Below, piece by piece: positions 26,278-35,300 of a DNA stretch of 64,000 nucleotides. Within the stretch, counting starts at the first letter, position 1, and every line of letters begins with the position of its first letter. A program made the position numbers and the translations under genes. Under the pieces are notes generated by a model, which was not told the DNA's origin, ran no database searches, and saw only the letters and a list, made by a program, of their open reading frames with translations. Source of the stretch: an uncultured Prevotellaceae bacterium. Lineage in GTDB: Bacteria > Bacteroidota > Bacteroidia > Bacteroidales > Bacteroidaceae. Where the stretch lies: contig CACZGH010000005.1 of assembly GCA_902780635.1 (NCBI GenBank), positions 1 to 64,000 of the forward strand, read 5' to 3'.

Positions 26278-26600
26278 GACTCAATGGGTTTAACTGTTAC
26301 ACATCCGATGGTGTCATAGTTTGCCGTGGCAAGTAGGATACCAAAATCATCTTTCTCATCTATCTTAAGTACGACAGACTGGAATTTCCTATTCTCACCT
26401 TCACTTAACAGATTACTGAAGAATGGAAAAAGATAAGATGATTCATAGTGGCTAGACGTTAAGGGCATGGCACAGCAAACAGGCCTTGCTTCAGATGACT
26501 CGAGATATTCTTTATCATAGTCAAAGACATAATGCGTAGAATCCTGTTCTGTAAGTTTTCCCGCGTAAACTTTATTTATATATACACCAGCTTGTCTCAT
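26274..26600 (-). CDS. hipS: HipS-like protein (HipA N-terminal subdomain)
   Basis: A 108-residue stand-alone version of the HipA N-subdomain (couple_hipA), with the motifs FPFFSNLLSEG and DDFGILLATANYDTIGCVTV. In the E. coli O127 hipBST system the equivalent HipS is the antitoxin. I chose the ATG at 26600 (MRQAGVYINK); four codons upstream a TTG keeps the frame open to 26612. There is no tryptophan anywhere in the chain, whereas a Trp of E. coli HipS is reported to enter the HipT active site, so inhibition may differ. Its stop overlaps the kinase start (ATGA). Confidence 0.82.
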   Translation of the reverse strand: MRQAGVYINKVYAGKLTEQDSTHYVFDYDKEYLESSEARPVCCAMPLTSSHYESSYLFPFFSNLLSEGENRKFQSVVLKIDEKDDFGILLATANYDTIGCVTVKPIES

Positions 26601-26612
26601 TACAAATACCAA

Positions 26613-26952
26613 TATAATGTGATTTTGGATGCGAAGATAAACATTTTATTCCATGCAACCAAGCAAAATCACAAAATATTGTGAATTTCGTAGTACTAAA
26701 ACAAAAACTAAGCAAGATTGTTGAATCTGTCTCAGTCGCCAGCCACCAATCCTCCATAGGAAACTGAAATACTTGAAGCATCCAGGTAACATGCTTGCTA
26801 ATTATATTTTTTTGAAATAATCAATATCAATTAATGAAAAGAAAATGTTAACACTAGCCCGATTTCAAAAAAGTATAACGCATCCTTCTTGTTTCCCAGA
26901 GAATAATGAAGGAACTCAAGTCGCGCGTTCGCTCTACTTGACAGGTATTGGA
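26613..26952. other. 340-bp gene-free region between the hip module and the PUL
   Basis: Contains an imperfect minus-strand promoter for hipS: TATCTTCG (26639 to 26632) with CTTG 20 bp upstream, each one base off consensus. A 19-bp sequence, ATTTCAAAAAAGTATAACG (26862-26880), matches 27872-27890 on the other side of the AraC gene with one change. The 35-bp repeat that brackets the PUL lies at 26915-26949. No gene is supported. Confidence 0.5.
26915..26949 (+). repeat. 35-bp direct repeat, left flank of the PUL
   Basis: Matches 51150-51184 at 33 of 35 positions in the same orientation. The core CAAGT...ACTTG forms an imperfect palindrome around CGCGTTCGC. It ends 3 bp from the AraC stop codon. 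Between the two copies lies the whole AraC-to-last-glycosidase segment and nothing else. Confidence 0.8.
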
Positions 26953-27807
26953 TCAGAATTTCTTAATATGTTCTCTATAGGCATTAGGGGTCATCTGCTT
27001 TTTCTTCTTGAACATACGAATAAAATTAGATATATTATTGAATCCACTGTTATAACACACCTCTGAAATGGTTTGATTTGTGTCTGATAATAGTCGACAT
27101 GCGTGGGCAATACGCATATTGTTAAGGTGGTCAATAAAAGTCATGTTGGTCTTTGCCTTAAAAAAATGAGAAAAAGCAGAATCTGACATACCCACTAGCG
27201 AAGCCATATCACTCAAGCTTATGGTGTCGCGAAAATGTTGCTCCATATAATTGCAAACTTTAGCAATTCTCCTGCTCTTAGTGGCTTGCAAGGTGCCTGA
27301 TGCATCATAATGGTTGCTTACGAGAGGATATCTGTCAGCATTTGACATTTCGTTTAGCAAGGAAAAGAAAGTCAACACGGTTTGAAAACCATGCATATGT
27401 GTAATTTTGATGATTTCATCTTTCATTTTGAGTTGAGCTTCCTTGGAGAACTTGAGTCCGCGTTTGCCATCTATCAACAACTGCTGTATAGGTTTGAATT
27501 GTCGTTTGCTGACAATAGGCATGTTGAGCAGATTATCGGAAAATTGGATGGTGATAACGTGATTGCCTTTTACTCTGTCTCCTCGCCATGCATGTCCGAT
27601 ATTGGGCCCGATCAAAGCCAGATCCATTTCCTCGAACCCTTCAATAGAGTCACCGACCATTCTTTGCCCATTTGTTCCCATCACCAGATTGATTTCATAC
27701 TCACTATGATAGTGCATAGGATAGTCAAATTCCGCATCTGGATGATTGAGTACAATGAAGAGATCTTCTTCAACGATAGGAACAATTTCCCTTTGCAAAT
27801 CCTTCAT
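26953..27807 (-). CDS. AraC-family transcriptional regulator of the PUL
   Basis: A 284-residue regulator with an N-terminal cupin sugar-sensing domain (HYHSEYEINLVMG, about 28-40) and two C-terminal HTH motifs of the AraC type (about 185-284, LSDMASLVGMSDSAFSHFFK and the signature NISNFIRMFKKKKQMTPNAYR). It is divergent from the symporter gene, with 161 bp between them, and is the only regulator in the locus: there is no hybrid two-component system or SusR. It probably activates the symporter and possibly the SusCD genes in response to a sugar. Direct half-sites AAGTACAA lie in the shared promoter region. Confidence 0.88.
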   Translation of the reverse strand: MKDLQREIVPIVEEDLFIVLNHPDAEFDYPMHYHSEYEINLVMGTNGQRMVGDSIEGFEEMDLALIGPNIGHAWRGDRVKGNHVITIQFSDNLLNMPIVSKRQFKPIQQLLIDGKRGLKFSKEAQLKMKDEIIKITHMHGFQTVLTFFSLLNEMSNADRYPLVSNHYDASGTLQATKSRRIAKVCNYMEQHFRDTISLSDMASLVGMSDSAFSHFFKAKTNMTFIDHLNNMRIAHACRLLSDTNQTISEVCYNSGFNNISNFIRMFKKKKQMTPNAYREHIKKF

Positions 27808-27836
27808 ACCATTTTACTTTTTTGAATTATTTACTA

Positions 27837-27844
27837 CAAATTTA
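27837..27844 (-). promoter_or_regulatory. Probable AraC-gene promoter (-7 box)
   Basis: Reads TAAATTTG on the minus strand. ATTG (27867 to 27864) lies at the -33 position with a 19-bp spacer and overlaps one of the AAGTACAA half-sites. Confidence 0.45.
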
Positions 27845-27858
27845 TGAAAAAGAATTAT

Positions 27859-27888
27859 AAGTACAATGCAAATTTCAAAAAAGTACAA
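27859..27888. promoter_or_regulatory. Candidate AraC operator: two AAGTACAA half-sites
   Basis: AAGTACAA at 27859-27866 and 27881-27888, starts 22 bp apart (two helical turns), as AraC-family direct repeats usually are. They lie between the divergent regulator and symporter promoters. The right one is part of a 19-bp sequence (27872-27890) repeated at 26862-26880 beyond the regulator gene. That these bind the AraC protein is inference. Confidence 0.4.
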
Positions 27889-27930
27889 CGATTAAACAAT
27901 AATTATCACTAATAGCCCCAAATGTTTGTT

Positions 27931-27938
27931 TAATTTTG
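27931..27938 (+). promoter_or_regulatory. Probable symporter promoter (-7 box)
   Basis: TAATTTTG, 30 bp before the ATG at 27969, preceded by the AAGTACAA sites at about 45-70 bp. There is no -33 TTTG, as expected if an activator is needed. Confidence 0.45.
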
Positions 27939-27968
27939 CAACAGAAATAGCAAAACCTACTAACTATA

Positions 27969-29549
27969 ATGGAAAATATCACGATAGATATCATAGACAT
28001 CGTCATCGTCATCCTGTATATGGCTTTTATCGTCTGGTGGGGACTACGCAACGGGAAAAGCAAAGATTCTCAGTCGTATTTCCTCGCAGACCGAGGAATG
28101 TCGTGGTGGATAGTGGGTTTGTCGCTTTTTGCTGCAAGCATCTCTTCCACCACACTTATAGGCCAGTCGGGCGATGCCTACCATACTGGTCTTGCCGTCT
28201 TCAACTACAACCTTGCGGGCGGTGTGCTGGTGATGGTGTTCTTTGCCATTGTGCTGTTGCCACTCTACATCCGCAGTGGTATCTTCACCATTCCGGAGTT
28301 TTTGGAGAAACGTTTCGACAGTCGCTCGAGATATTATTTCTCTGCCCTTTGCGTCATCGGTAATATTTTCCTCGATGCCGCAGGAGCACTCTATGCAGCA
28401 GCACTGATTATCAAACTTGTTTATCCTGAAGCCGATTTACACCTTATTATAATTATATTCGCACTCTTATGCGCTAGTTACACCATTCCAGGTGGTCTGT
28501 CGTCGGCCATCAACGCTGAAATCATACAAGCAGTGATTCTCCTTATCGGAAGTGCCATTCTCTCGATAGCCTGCTACAACCGTGGTGGTGAGTACTTTGT
28601 ACAACTTTTCAACAATAAAGACGAACTGACCAGCCTGATTCGACCTAACAACGACACTGCAACACCTTGGCTCGGACTGATTATAGGAATGCCGATAACT
28701 GGTTTGTATTTTTGGGCAAACAACCAGACACTCGTCCAGCGAGTACTGAGCAGCAAGACCGTTGACGAAGGTCGCAAGGGAGTGCTCTTCGCAGGACTTC
28801 TCACTCTGTGCACACTGTTCATCGTAGCCATTCCGGGAGTCATCGCACGCTATCTGTTCCCTGGATTGGAGAAACCAGACATGGTGTATCCAAACATGGT
28901 ACTCAACCTCTTGCCCGTCGGTCTGCTTGGCATATTGCTCGCAGCTTTGCTCTCAGCACTTACATCGACACTCTCAGCGATACTCAATTCCACATCCACT
29001 CTCATCACAATGGACTTCTATGCAAAGATGAACAAGAAGGCTGACAGCAAAAACCTTGTCGCTGTGGGTAAAATAGTATCCTGCATCGTGATTGTCATCG
29101 CTGCTTTGTGGGCGCCACAGATAGGCAGGTTTGGCTCATTACTGAAATACTACCAAGAGATGCTCTCCTACCTTGCACCACCTATTGTTGCCACCTTCCT
29201 CATGGGCGTGTTTTGCAAGAGAGTGAATGCCAACGGAGCCTTCATAGGACTACTTGGCGGACTAGTCATCGCCATCCTTACCTATTCGTTTAAGGACATG
29301 ATCTTCCCAGGACTTCACTTCCTGTTGATAGTACCGATATTGTTTGCCGTCAGTGCCGTCGTCACCTACACGGCCAGCCTATTCTCACCACCACCAGAAG
29401 CCGACAAACTTGAAACAACAGTGTTCTCGTTTAAGGCACTTCGAGAAGAGATTGCAGCGGCATACCGTCAACCAGCACACACCAATTATTTCAACTATGC
29501 AGCCTTGCTTGTGATGGCATGCGGGGTGGTGTATGCGGTGTTCTGGTAA
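27969..29549 (+). CDS. Sodium/solute (SGLT-type) sugar symporter
   Basis: A 526-residue inner-membrane protein of the solute:sodium symporter family, with about 13-14 helices and the conserved YFLADRGMSWWIVGLSLFAASISS segment (about 42-65). Relatives import monosaccharides such as glucose, galactose or mannose, or disaccharides, with Na+. Position next to the AraC regulator and upstream of the glycan genes suggests it takes up mannose, mannobiose or a similar product. It is separated from the next gene by 320 bp with a hairpin. Confidence 0.88.
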   Translation: MENITIDIIDIVIVILYMAFIVWWGLRNGKSKDSQSYFLADRGMSWWIVGLSLFAASISSTTLIGQSGDAYHTGLAVFNYNLAGGVLVMVFFAIVLLPLYIRSGIFTIPEFLEKRFDSRSRYYFSALCVIGNIFLDAAGALYAAALIIKLVYPEADLHLIIIIFALLCASYTIPGGLSSAINAEIIQAVILLIGSAILSIACYNRGGEYFVQLFNNKDELTSLIRPNNDTATPWLGLIIGMPITGLYFWANNQTLVQRVLSSKTVDEGRKGVLFAGLLTLCTLFIVAIPGVIARYLFPGLEKPDMVYPNMVLNLLPVGLLGILLAALLSALTSTLSAILNSTSTLITMDFYAKMNKKADSKNLVAVGKIVSCIVIVIAALWAPQIGRFGSLLKYYQEMLSYLAPPIVATFLMGVFCKRVNANGAFIGLLGGLVIAILTYSFKDMIFPGLHFLLIVPILFAVSAVVTYTASLFSPPPEADKLETTVFSFKALREEIAAAYRQPAHTNYFNYAALLVMACGVVYAVFW

Positions 29550-29642
29550 CATCCCCGCAATTTCAATTACAATTGGACATTTTACGATTTGCCATTTAGG
29601 AGCCTCATAAACGAGGCGTAAAAATTGGCAAAAACATTACAA

Positions 29643-29665
29643 TCGGATTAAGTTTTTTAATCCGA
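29643..29665 (+). terminator. Possible terminator after the symporter gene
   Basis: Perfect 8-bp stem TCGGATTA/TAATCCGA with a T-rich loop, about 95 bp past the stop codon. A T-run appears only 13 bp later, so termination is uncertain. Confidence 0.4.
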
Positions 29666-29715
29666 CAGGGCGGACCTTGTTTTTACTTTGATTCAATAAA
29701 GATAATAAAACTGCC

Positions 29716-29823
29716 ATGTTAGATATTGAGAGTAGCGATGGTTTGACAAGTGCGACATCCGTGGAACGCCTGTTGAGCATCATTGAGGCAAATGAAGAGT
29801 TTATAACAGAGGGAGACAGGTAA
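29716..29823 (+). CDS. Small open reading frame, 35 codons, uncertain
   Basis: Starts MLDIESSDGL and ends NEEFITEGDR. It is acidic, without a signal peptide or membrane segment. It precedes the first lipoprotein gene by 46 bp. I do not recognise it; it may be a leader peptide, a remnant of a lost gene or chance. The frame is open upstream to 29692 but has no earlier start. Confidence 0.2.
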   Translation: MLDIESSDGLTSATSVERLLSIIEANEEFITEGDR

Positions 29824-29869
29824 GAAGGACCTCTCCCCGATTGATTTAATTAATTATATTATTAGCCGT

Positions 29870-30904
29870 ATGTTTAAAAGACTAAAATTGTATGTGTTTA
29901 TATTCTTGGGGGTATGCGCATTTGCAGCATGCTCAGAGGATGAACGCAACACGGAGCCATTAGTCGATCCATGGACAAGGGAACGAACACCTGTAAATTT
30001 CCGTCTTGAATCGCAGATTGGTAGCGCCATTATCACTAACGACTGGCGCAATGATGGAGTAGGAACTATTCACGTGAGTCTTATCACCGGTGGACTGGAC
30101 ATGTCGAAGGTGAAGGTCGATGCCGTGGACTTCAAGTTCCCCAAGAGCGAGTACTGCCCCAAGTCGTCTGTTCAAGCAGGAGACTATATCGACCTGAGCA
30201 GTGGTAGCACTAAGATCACCGTCACCGCCTACAATGGTGAGACACGCGTTTACACAGTGGACTACGAACAGTTTACCGACCCGTTGGAAGGCACCTATGT
30301 CCACGCTCCTATTCCAGGAATTCTTGACGCGAGTGCTCCACAGAGTTCTATGGTTATCATTGGTGGATGGACCGACGCTATCGTCATGTCGACCGACATG
30401 GATAAGAGTTGGCATTGGGGGGAAGGCTACACCCACAACGACGAGATGGACAACACACTCAGTTTCATGCTGACTGAGGCTGACCCGGAGACGGGCCTGA
30501 CCCGTGGTACGACAGTGAACCTCGCCGGTGACGACGGGGCGTATGCCAACTATGTCTACAACAACACATACGATGTGAATTCCTTCTATCGTATCTTCCC
30601 TACTGGTGCAAGCCGTTGGGCAAAGGATGCTGAAGGAAACATCCATGTGTATGCTATAGGCGACACAGATTATGCCCATGAATTGTATGTGGTGAAATAT
30701 CTCTCCGCAGGCACCTACACCTTCAGCACCAAAGATATTACCATCGGTGACTGTGCCTTCATGCGCGAACATGTGACAGAGGAAGTGATTGACTGGAACT
30801 GGCCAGACACCCGTTGGATGGTCAACAATATCCGCAACACATTCTGGATGATGCATAAGAGTTCTGATGTCCCAGTAGAGGGACACAGCGAAATGGCAAA
30901 ATAA
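29870..30904 (+). CDS. PUL surface lipoprotein, probable glycan-binding (SusE/F position)
   Basis: A 344-residue lipoprotein with lipobox and Cys21 (FAACSED). The region 40-135 looks like an Ig-like domain (ITVTAYNGETRVYTVDYE). Residues about 140-330 hold a domain with the motif MDKSWHWGEG (DKSW at 178-181) and later YRIFPTGASRW. A similar pattern (VDKSWCWDES..., YGILPHGVTNF) recurs in the other lipoprotein of the locus (43754-45691). The protein is rich in Trp and Tyr, as carbohydrate-binding proteins often are. It is the first gene of the catabolic operon, 6 bp before GH26. No named family is recognised; binding is inferred from position. Confidence 0.65.
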   Translation: MFKRLKLYVFIFLGVCAFAACSEDERNTEPLVDPWTRERTPVNFRLESQIGSAIITNDWRNDGVGTIHVSLITGGLDMSKVKVDAVDFKFPKSEYCPKSSVQAGDYIDLSSGSTKITVTAYNGETRVYTVDYEQFTDPLEGTYVHAPIPGILDASAPQSSMVIIGGWTDAIVMSTDMDKSWHWGEGYTHNDEMDNTLSFMLTEADPETGLTRGTTVNLAGDDGAYANYVYNNTYDVNSFYRIFPTGASRWAKDAEGNIHVYAIGDTDYAHELYVVKYLSAGTYTFSTKDITIGDCAFMREHVTEEVIDWNWPDTRWMVNNIRNTFWMMHKSSDVPVEGHSEMAK

Positions 30905-30910
30905 CAGGCT

Positions 30911-32383
30911 ATGAGACATTTCTTATTAAGTATCATGATGCCGCTTGTCACAGTATTGTTAGGTATAGGCTGTTGCAGTTGTGGTAGCGATTCTAGTGAG
31001 GAGCCAGAGCCTTCCGATACGCGTTACCTAAGACTTTCAGTCAGTCCTGCCACAACCCTTGACGCAAGTGCGACACAGATAGAGTTGAAGGTTGAGACCA
31101 ACCTCGACTATACGATTGCTGTCGATGCAGACTGGCTGAAGCAGAAGGAAGGCACCACACCAAAGGCAACCACGGTGTTGTTTGATGTAGCAGCTAACAC
31201 GGCGAAGGAGTCGCGCACAGCTACTATCACCGCAAGTGACAAGAAAGACCGCTACTTTTCACAATCCGTGAAGGTGGTGCAGAGTGGCAGTACGATCATG
31301 TTTGAAGAACTGTCGATCGTAGATAAGCAGGCTACAGACAAGACAAAGGCTCTGCTGGCCAACCTATGGGCCATTGCAGACAAGGGATTCATATTTGGTC
31401 ATCACGACGACCTGTGGTATGGTCGATACTGGTACAATGAGCCAGGTGGCTCAGACACCAAGGCCGTGTGTGGCGACTATCCTGGTGTGTTCAGCGTAGA
31501 CTTCGGCCCTATCATGGACAACCGCTACGACAGTGAGGAGAATGCCATCCGTCGGCGAGTGATCCTTGAGGCAAGGGAGCGCGGAGAGGTCATCATGGCC
31601 TGTGCCCACCTCAACAACCCTCTCACTGGCGGAGACTCCTGGGACAACACGCACAACGATGTCGTAAAGAGCATCCTGACTGCAGGCAATGCCACACGTG
31701 AGAAGTTCCTTTCATGGCTCGACCGGCTGGCGGATTTCTGTCTCAACCTCAAAGACACCAAGGGAGACCTTGTGCCGGTGATTTTCCGTCCGCTCCACGA
31801 GCACACTCAGGGATGGTCATGGTGGGGTTCGTCATGCACCACGGAGACCGAGTTCATAGAGTTCTGGCGGATGATGGTGAAATACCTGCGCGACACCAAG
31901 GGAGTGCACAACCTTCTCTATGCCGTATCGCCACAGCTGGATAGCTGGTATGACGACCAGACCATCCGCAACCGTCTGCTCTACCGCTGGCCTGGCGATG
32001 ACTTCGTGGACTTCATAGGTATGGACTGCTATCATGGAGAGAACCCTGCTTCATTTTCAAACTACCTTCGTATTGCCACAGAGATCTCTCAACAGAAGCG
32101 TAAGCCTTGTGGTGTAACTGAAGATGGCGTAGAGTCATTTACACGCGCTGACTATTGGACCTACTCCGTGCTCGAGCCTACCAAGGACAAGCGTATTTCG
32201 ATGGTTGTCATGTGGCGCAATAAGTATGTTGGCTCGAACGAATCAGACAAGCATTACTTCAGCGTATACCCTGGTCATCCATCAGAAGAAGACTTCCGCA
32301 AGATGTATTCAAGCGAGCGCACTTTCTTTAGCAAAGATCTGCCTGATATGTACTCATTACCTGAAAATATAAGAATAAAATAA
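30911..32383 (+). CDS. GH26 endo-beta-mannanase-type glycoside hydrolase with BACON domain
   Basis: A 490-residue lipoprotein (CCSC near 21-24). A BACON domain (about 38-125) is followed by a GH26 catalytic domain (about 135-480). The acid/base is E297 in RPLHEHTQGWSWWG and the nucleophile is E404 in GVTEDG, both in the places set by the family. GH26 enzymes mostly cleave beta-1,4-mannan; some act on mixed-link glucan or xylan. BACON domains usually hold the enzyme away from the cell surface or bind mucin-like glycans. It is likely exported to the outer surface. It sits 11 bp before the first susC gene. Confidence 0.88.
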   Translation: MRHFLLSIMMPLVTVLLGIGCCSCGSDSSEEPEPSDTRYLRLSVSPATTLDASATQIELKVETNLDYTIAVDADWLKQKEGTTPKATTVLFDVAANTAKESRTATITASDKKDRYFSQSVKVVQSGSTIMFEELSIVDKQATDKTKALLANLWAIADKGFIFGHHDDLWYGRYWYNEPGGSDTKAVCGDYPGVFSVDFGPIMDNRYDSEENAIRRRVILEARERGEVIMACAHLNNPLTGGDSWDNTHNDVVKSILTAGNATREKFLSWLDRLADFCLNLKDTKGDLVPVIFRPLHEHTQGWSWWGSSCTTETEFIEFWRMMVKYLRDTKGVHNLLYAVSPQLDSWYDDQTIRNRLLYRWPGDDFVDFIGMDCYHGENPASFSNYLRIATEISQQKRKPCGVTEDGVESFTRADYWTYSVLEPTKDKRISMVVMWRNKYVGSNESDKHYFSVYPGHPSEEDFRKMYSSERTFFSKDLPDMYSLPENIRIK

Positions 32384-32394
32384 AAACAAAAATC

Positions 32395-35300
32395 ATGATG
32401 AACAAAACACTTAAGTCAATCCTGCCGACAATAGTTCTCTTATTTTGGGGAACATTGTCTTCGGCGATTATGGCGCAAACAAGGGCTGTCAGTGGTCTTG
32501 TTCTGGATGAGAACGGAGAACCTCTTACGGGTGCTACCGTCGTCCAGAAAGGCACGACTAATGCTGCGATAACTGATTTGGACGGACACTATCAACTGAG
32601 TGTCCCAGAATCAACGATAGTGCTGGAGTTTAGCTACATTGGCTATCAGACCGCAGAAAAGTCTGTTACAGCCAAACAGCAGACAGTCGACGTGACCCTT
32701 CTCCCTGACGCAAAGCTGATGGACGAGGTCGTTGTCACGGCCTTCGCCAAACAAAAGAAGGTGAACGTGACGGGTGCCATCTCATCTATCAACGGTAGCG
32801 AAGTGCTCTCTTCGCCTGTAGCAAACGTGTCTACAGCCCTTCTTGGTACGGCAGCAGGCGTATCGGGTTTGCAGAGCTCCGGTGAGCCTGGCCGCAACGA
32901 TGCCAACCTGCACATCCGTGGTATCTCAACCTACGGTTCGAGTGCGCCACTCATCATCATCGATGGTGTGGAGCAGTCATCGGAGCAGGCTATGGCCGAG
33001 TTCAATGCGATGGATGCCAATGAGATCCAGGGTATCAGTATTCTGAAGGATGCCTCTTCTACCGCTGTATACGGTGTGCGTGGTGCAAATGGTGTGATCA
33101 TCGTCACCACAAAGCGCGGTGCAACCGGCAAGCCTACCATCAACTTCTCTGCCAACTATGGTGTGACAAAGGCAACCACACTCCAGGAGGGAGTGACATC
33201 ATACGAATACGCGCTCTTCCGCAACGAGGCTATCCGCAATGAGCAGAACGGTTTTCCTGGCAAGGAGTCGCTCTCAGCTTATATTTATGACGACTACGAC
33301 CTATGGAAGTTCAAGAACAATCGCGACTTCACCCCTCAGGAGGTAGAAGCCATGAATCTCACGCCGGAGCAGAAGGCTGCGCTCAACGCATCGCCAGCCA
33401 TCTACTACGGTTCGCACGATCTGTATAAGGAGCAGTTCAACAGGGCAGCACCCCAGTATCAAGCCAACATCAACGTGTCGGGTGGTACAGACAGAGTGAA
33501 GTACTTCGTCTCGTTTGGTTATTTCCGTCAGGAAGGTATCACCAATTCAGTATCCTACTACGGGGCAAGCACGCAGTCGGTCTTTAACCGCTACAATTTC
33601 CGTAGCAACTTCGACATCAACATTGCTAAGAACCTTACTCTCTCCATCAATTCTGCAGGTCAGTTTGGTGAGACCACAGGTCCCGGCAATAATGCCGAGC
33701 CTTATGACATGTCGGCTCGCTACAAGATCATCATGCAGTACATTTACGATAGCAACCCCTTCACCTGTCCAGGCATTGTAGACAATCACCTCATCAATGG
33801 TTTTGCCGGCATTGCTGGTTCGGCACAGAATCCTCTCGCATCAAAGACCAACAGCAGCATCGGCAACCAGAATGCCGTCTACAACCTGCTTATCAGCGGT
33901 TCGCACACCATTTTCAACAGCTTGCTCGACAACAGCATCCGTCTGAACCACAAGATGGACTACCTGCTGCCAGGACTGAATGCCCACGCCACTGTATCTT
34001 ACCAGGACAACTACAACCGACTGGTGAAATTCACCCCATCCATTCCTTCATACACCATTCAGCGTAATGCCGAGGATCCAAACGTCTTCGACTTCTTCGG
34101 AGGCTCAATGGGTGGTGGTAACTTCGAGTCATACGGATATTCTAATTGGAATAAGATCTATATCGATGCCAGTGTAGACTGGGCAGGCTCGTTTGGCAAG
34201 CACAATGTAGGTGCATTGTTTCTTGGCAAGGCTTCAAAATACACCATGCCTAACGATTCTTACCATGTACCATCCGGAATCATGGGTTTCGTGGGGCGTG
34301 TGACCTATAACTATGACAATAAATATATGGCAGAGATCAACGCCGGTTACAACGGTACGGAGCAGTTCCGTGAGGGCAAACGATTCGGTCTGTTTCCTGC
34401 ACTGTCTATAGGTTGGGTGCCAACAGCCGAAAAGTTCTTCCCTGAGAACGACATCCTCACCTTTATGAAGATCCGTGCTTCTTACGGAGAGGTTGGTAAC
34501 GACCAGCTTGGCGGAAGCCGTCGCTACTACTATCTGCCTAACACCTACAATCTGAACCAGAGTGGATACTACCTTGGCAACAGCAACGGTTCGGTACAGA
34601 ACACTTATTTCGCCGGAGCTGTGGAAGGCAGCCTGGGCAATCCTGATATCACATGGGAGCGTGCCCGCAAGTATGATGTCGGTGTTGAGACCAAGTTCTT
34701 CAAAAACCGCCTCTCCATTGACTACGACTGGTTCTACGAGAAGCGTGACAACATCCTTACCACCCTCGGAACCATCCCAGCCATCTATGGTGTATCGTCG
34801 GGCGATGTTCCTCCTGCAAATGTGGGAATCACCGAGAACCATGGCTTCGAGACTGTTGTCAACTGGACTGAGAGCAGAGGCCATCTGCTCTATACCATCA
34901 GTGGTAACATCAGCTATGCGAAGAATAAGATTATCTACAAAGCTGAAGCGTCCAATCCTTACCCATGGATGAACGAGACAGGTCATGCTATCGGTCAGCG
35001 TTTCGGTCTGCAGAGCGATGGACTCTTCAACACCCAGGAAGAACTCGACGCACGTCCTTACAACACCTACACAGGCAACGCGGCAACCCTTGGTGACATA
35101 CGCTACAAGGACCTTGACGGTGATGGAAAGATTGACCAGAACGACCGTGCCCCTATTGGCAAGCCAAACTATGCGGAGTATCATTTCGGACTCAAGGCCC
35201 AAATCGCTTACAAGGGATTCGACCTGCGTCTGCTCTTCACTGGCAGTCTTAACGGTTCGTACTATCTGAGTAGCGGCTACACCATCCCATTCTTCAAGTC

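Larger units (their letters stand above)
29550..29869. other. 320-bp region between the symporter and the glycan genes
   Basis: Holds a nested hairpin (TGCCA 29590-29594 with TGGCA 29626-29630, inside it GCCTC 29602-29606 with GAGGC 29613-29617), then a perfect 8-bp stem TCGGATTA/TAATCCGA (29643-29650, 29658-29665) that may end the symporter transcript. A 35-codon frame lies at 29716-29823. The promoter for the long glycan operon should lie here, but no exact TAnnTTTG was found; TACTTTG at 29684-29690 is one base short in spacing. Confidence 0.5.

Noticed and set aside
26953-27807. AraC gene truncated by the flanking repeat
   Set aside because: The C-terminus includes the complete second HTH and the family end (MTPNAYR...); the repeat begins only after the stop codon.
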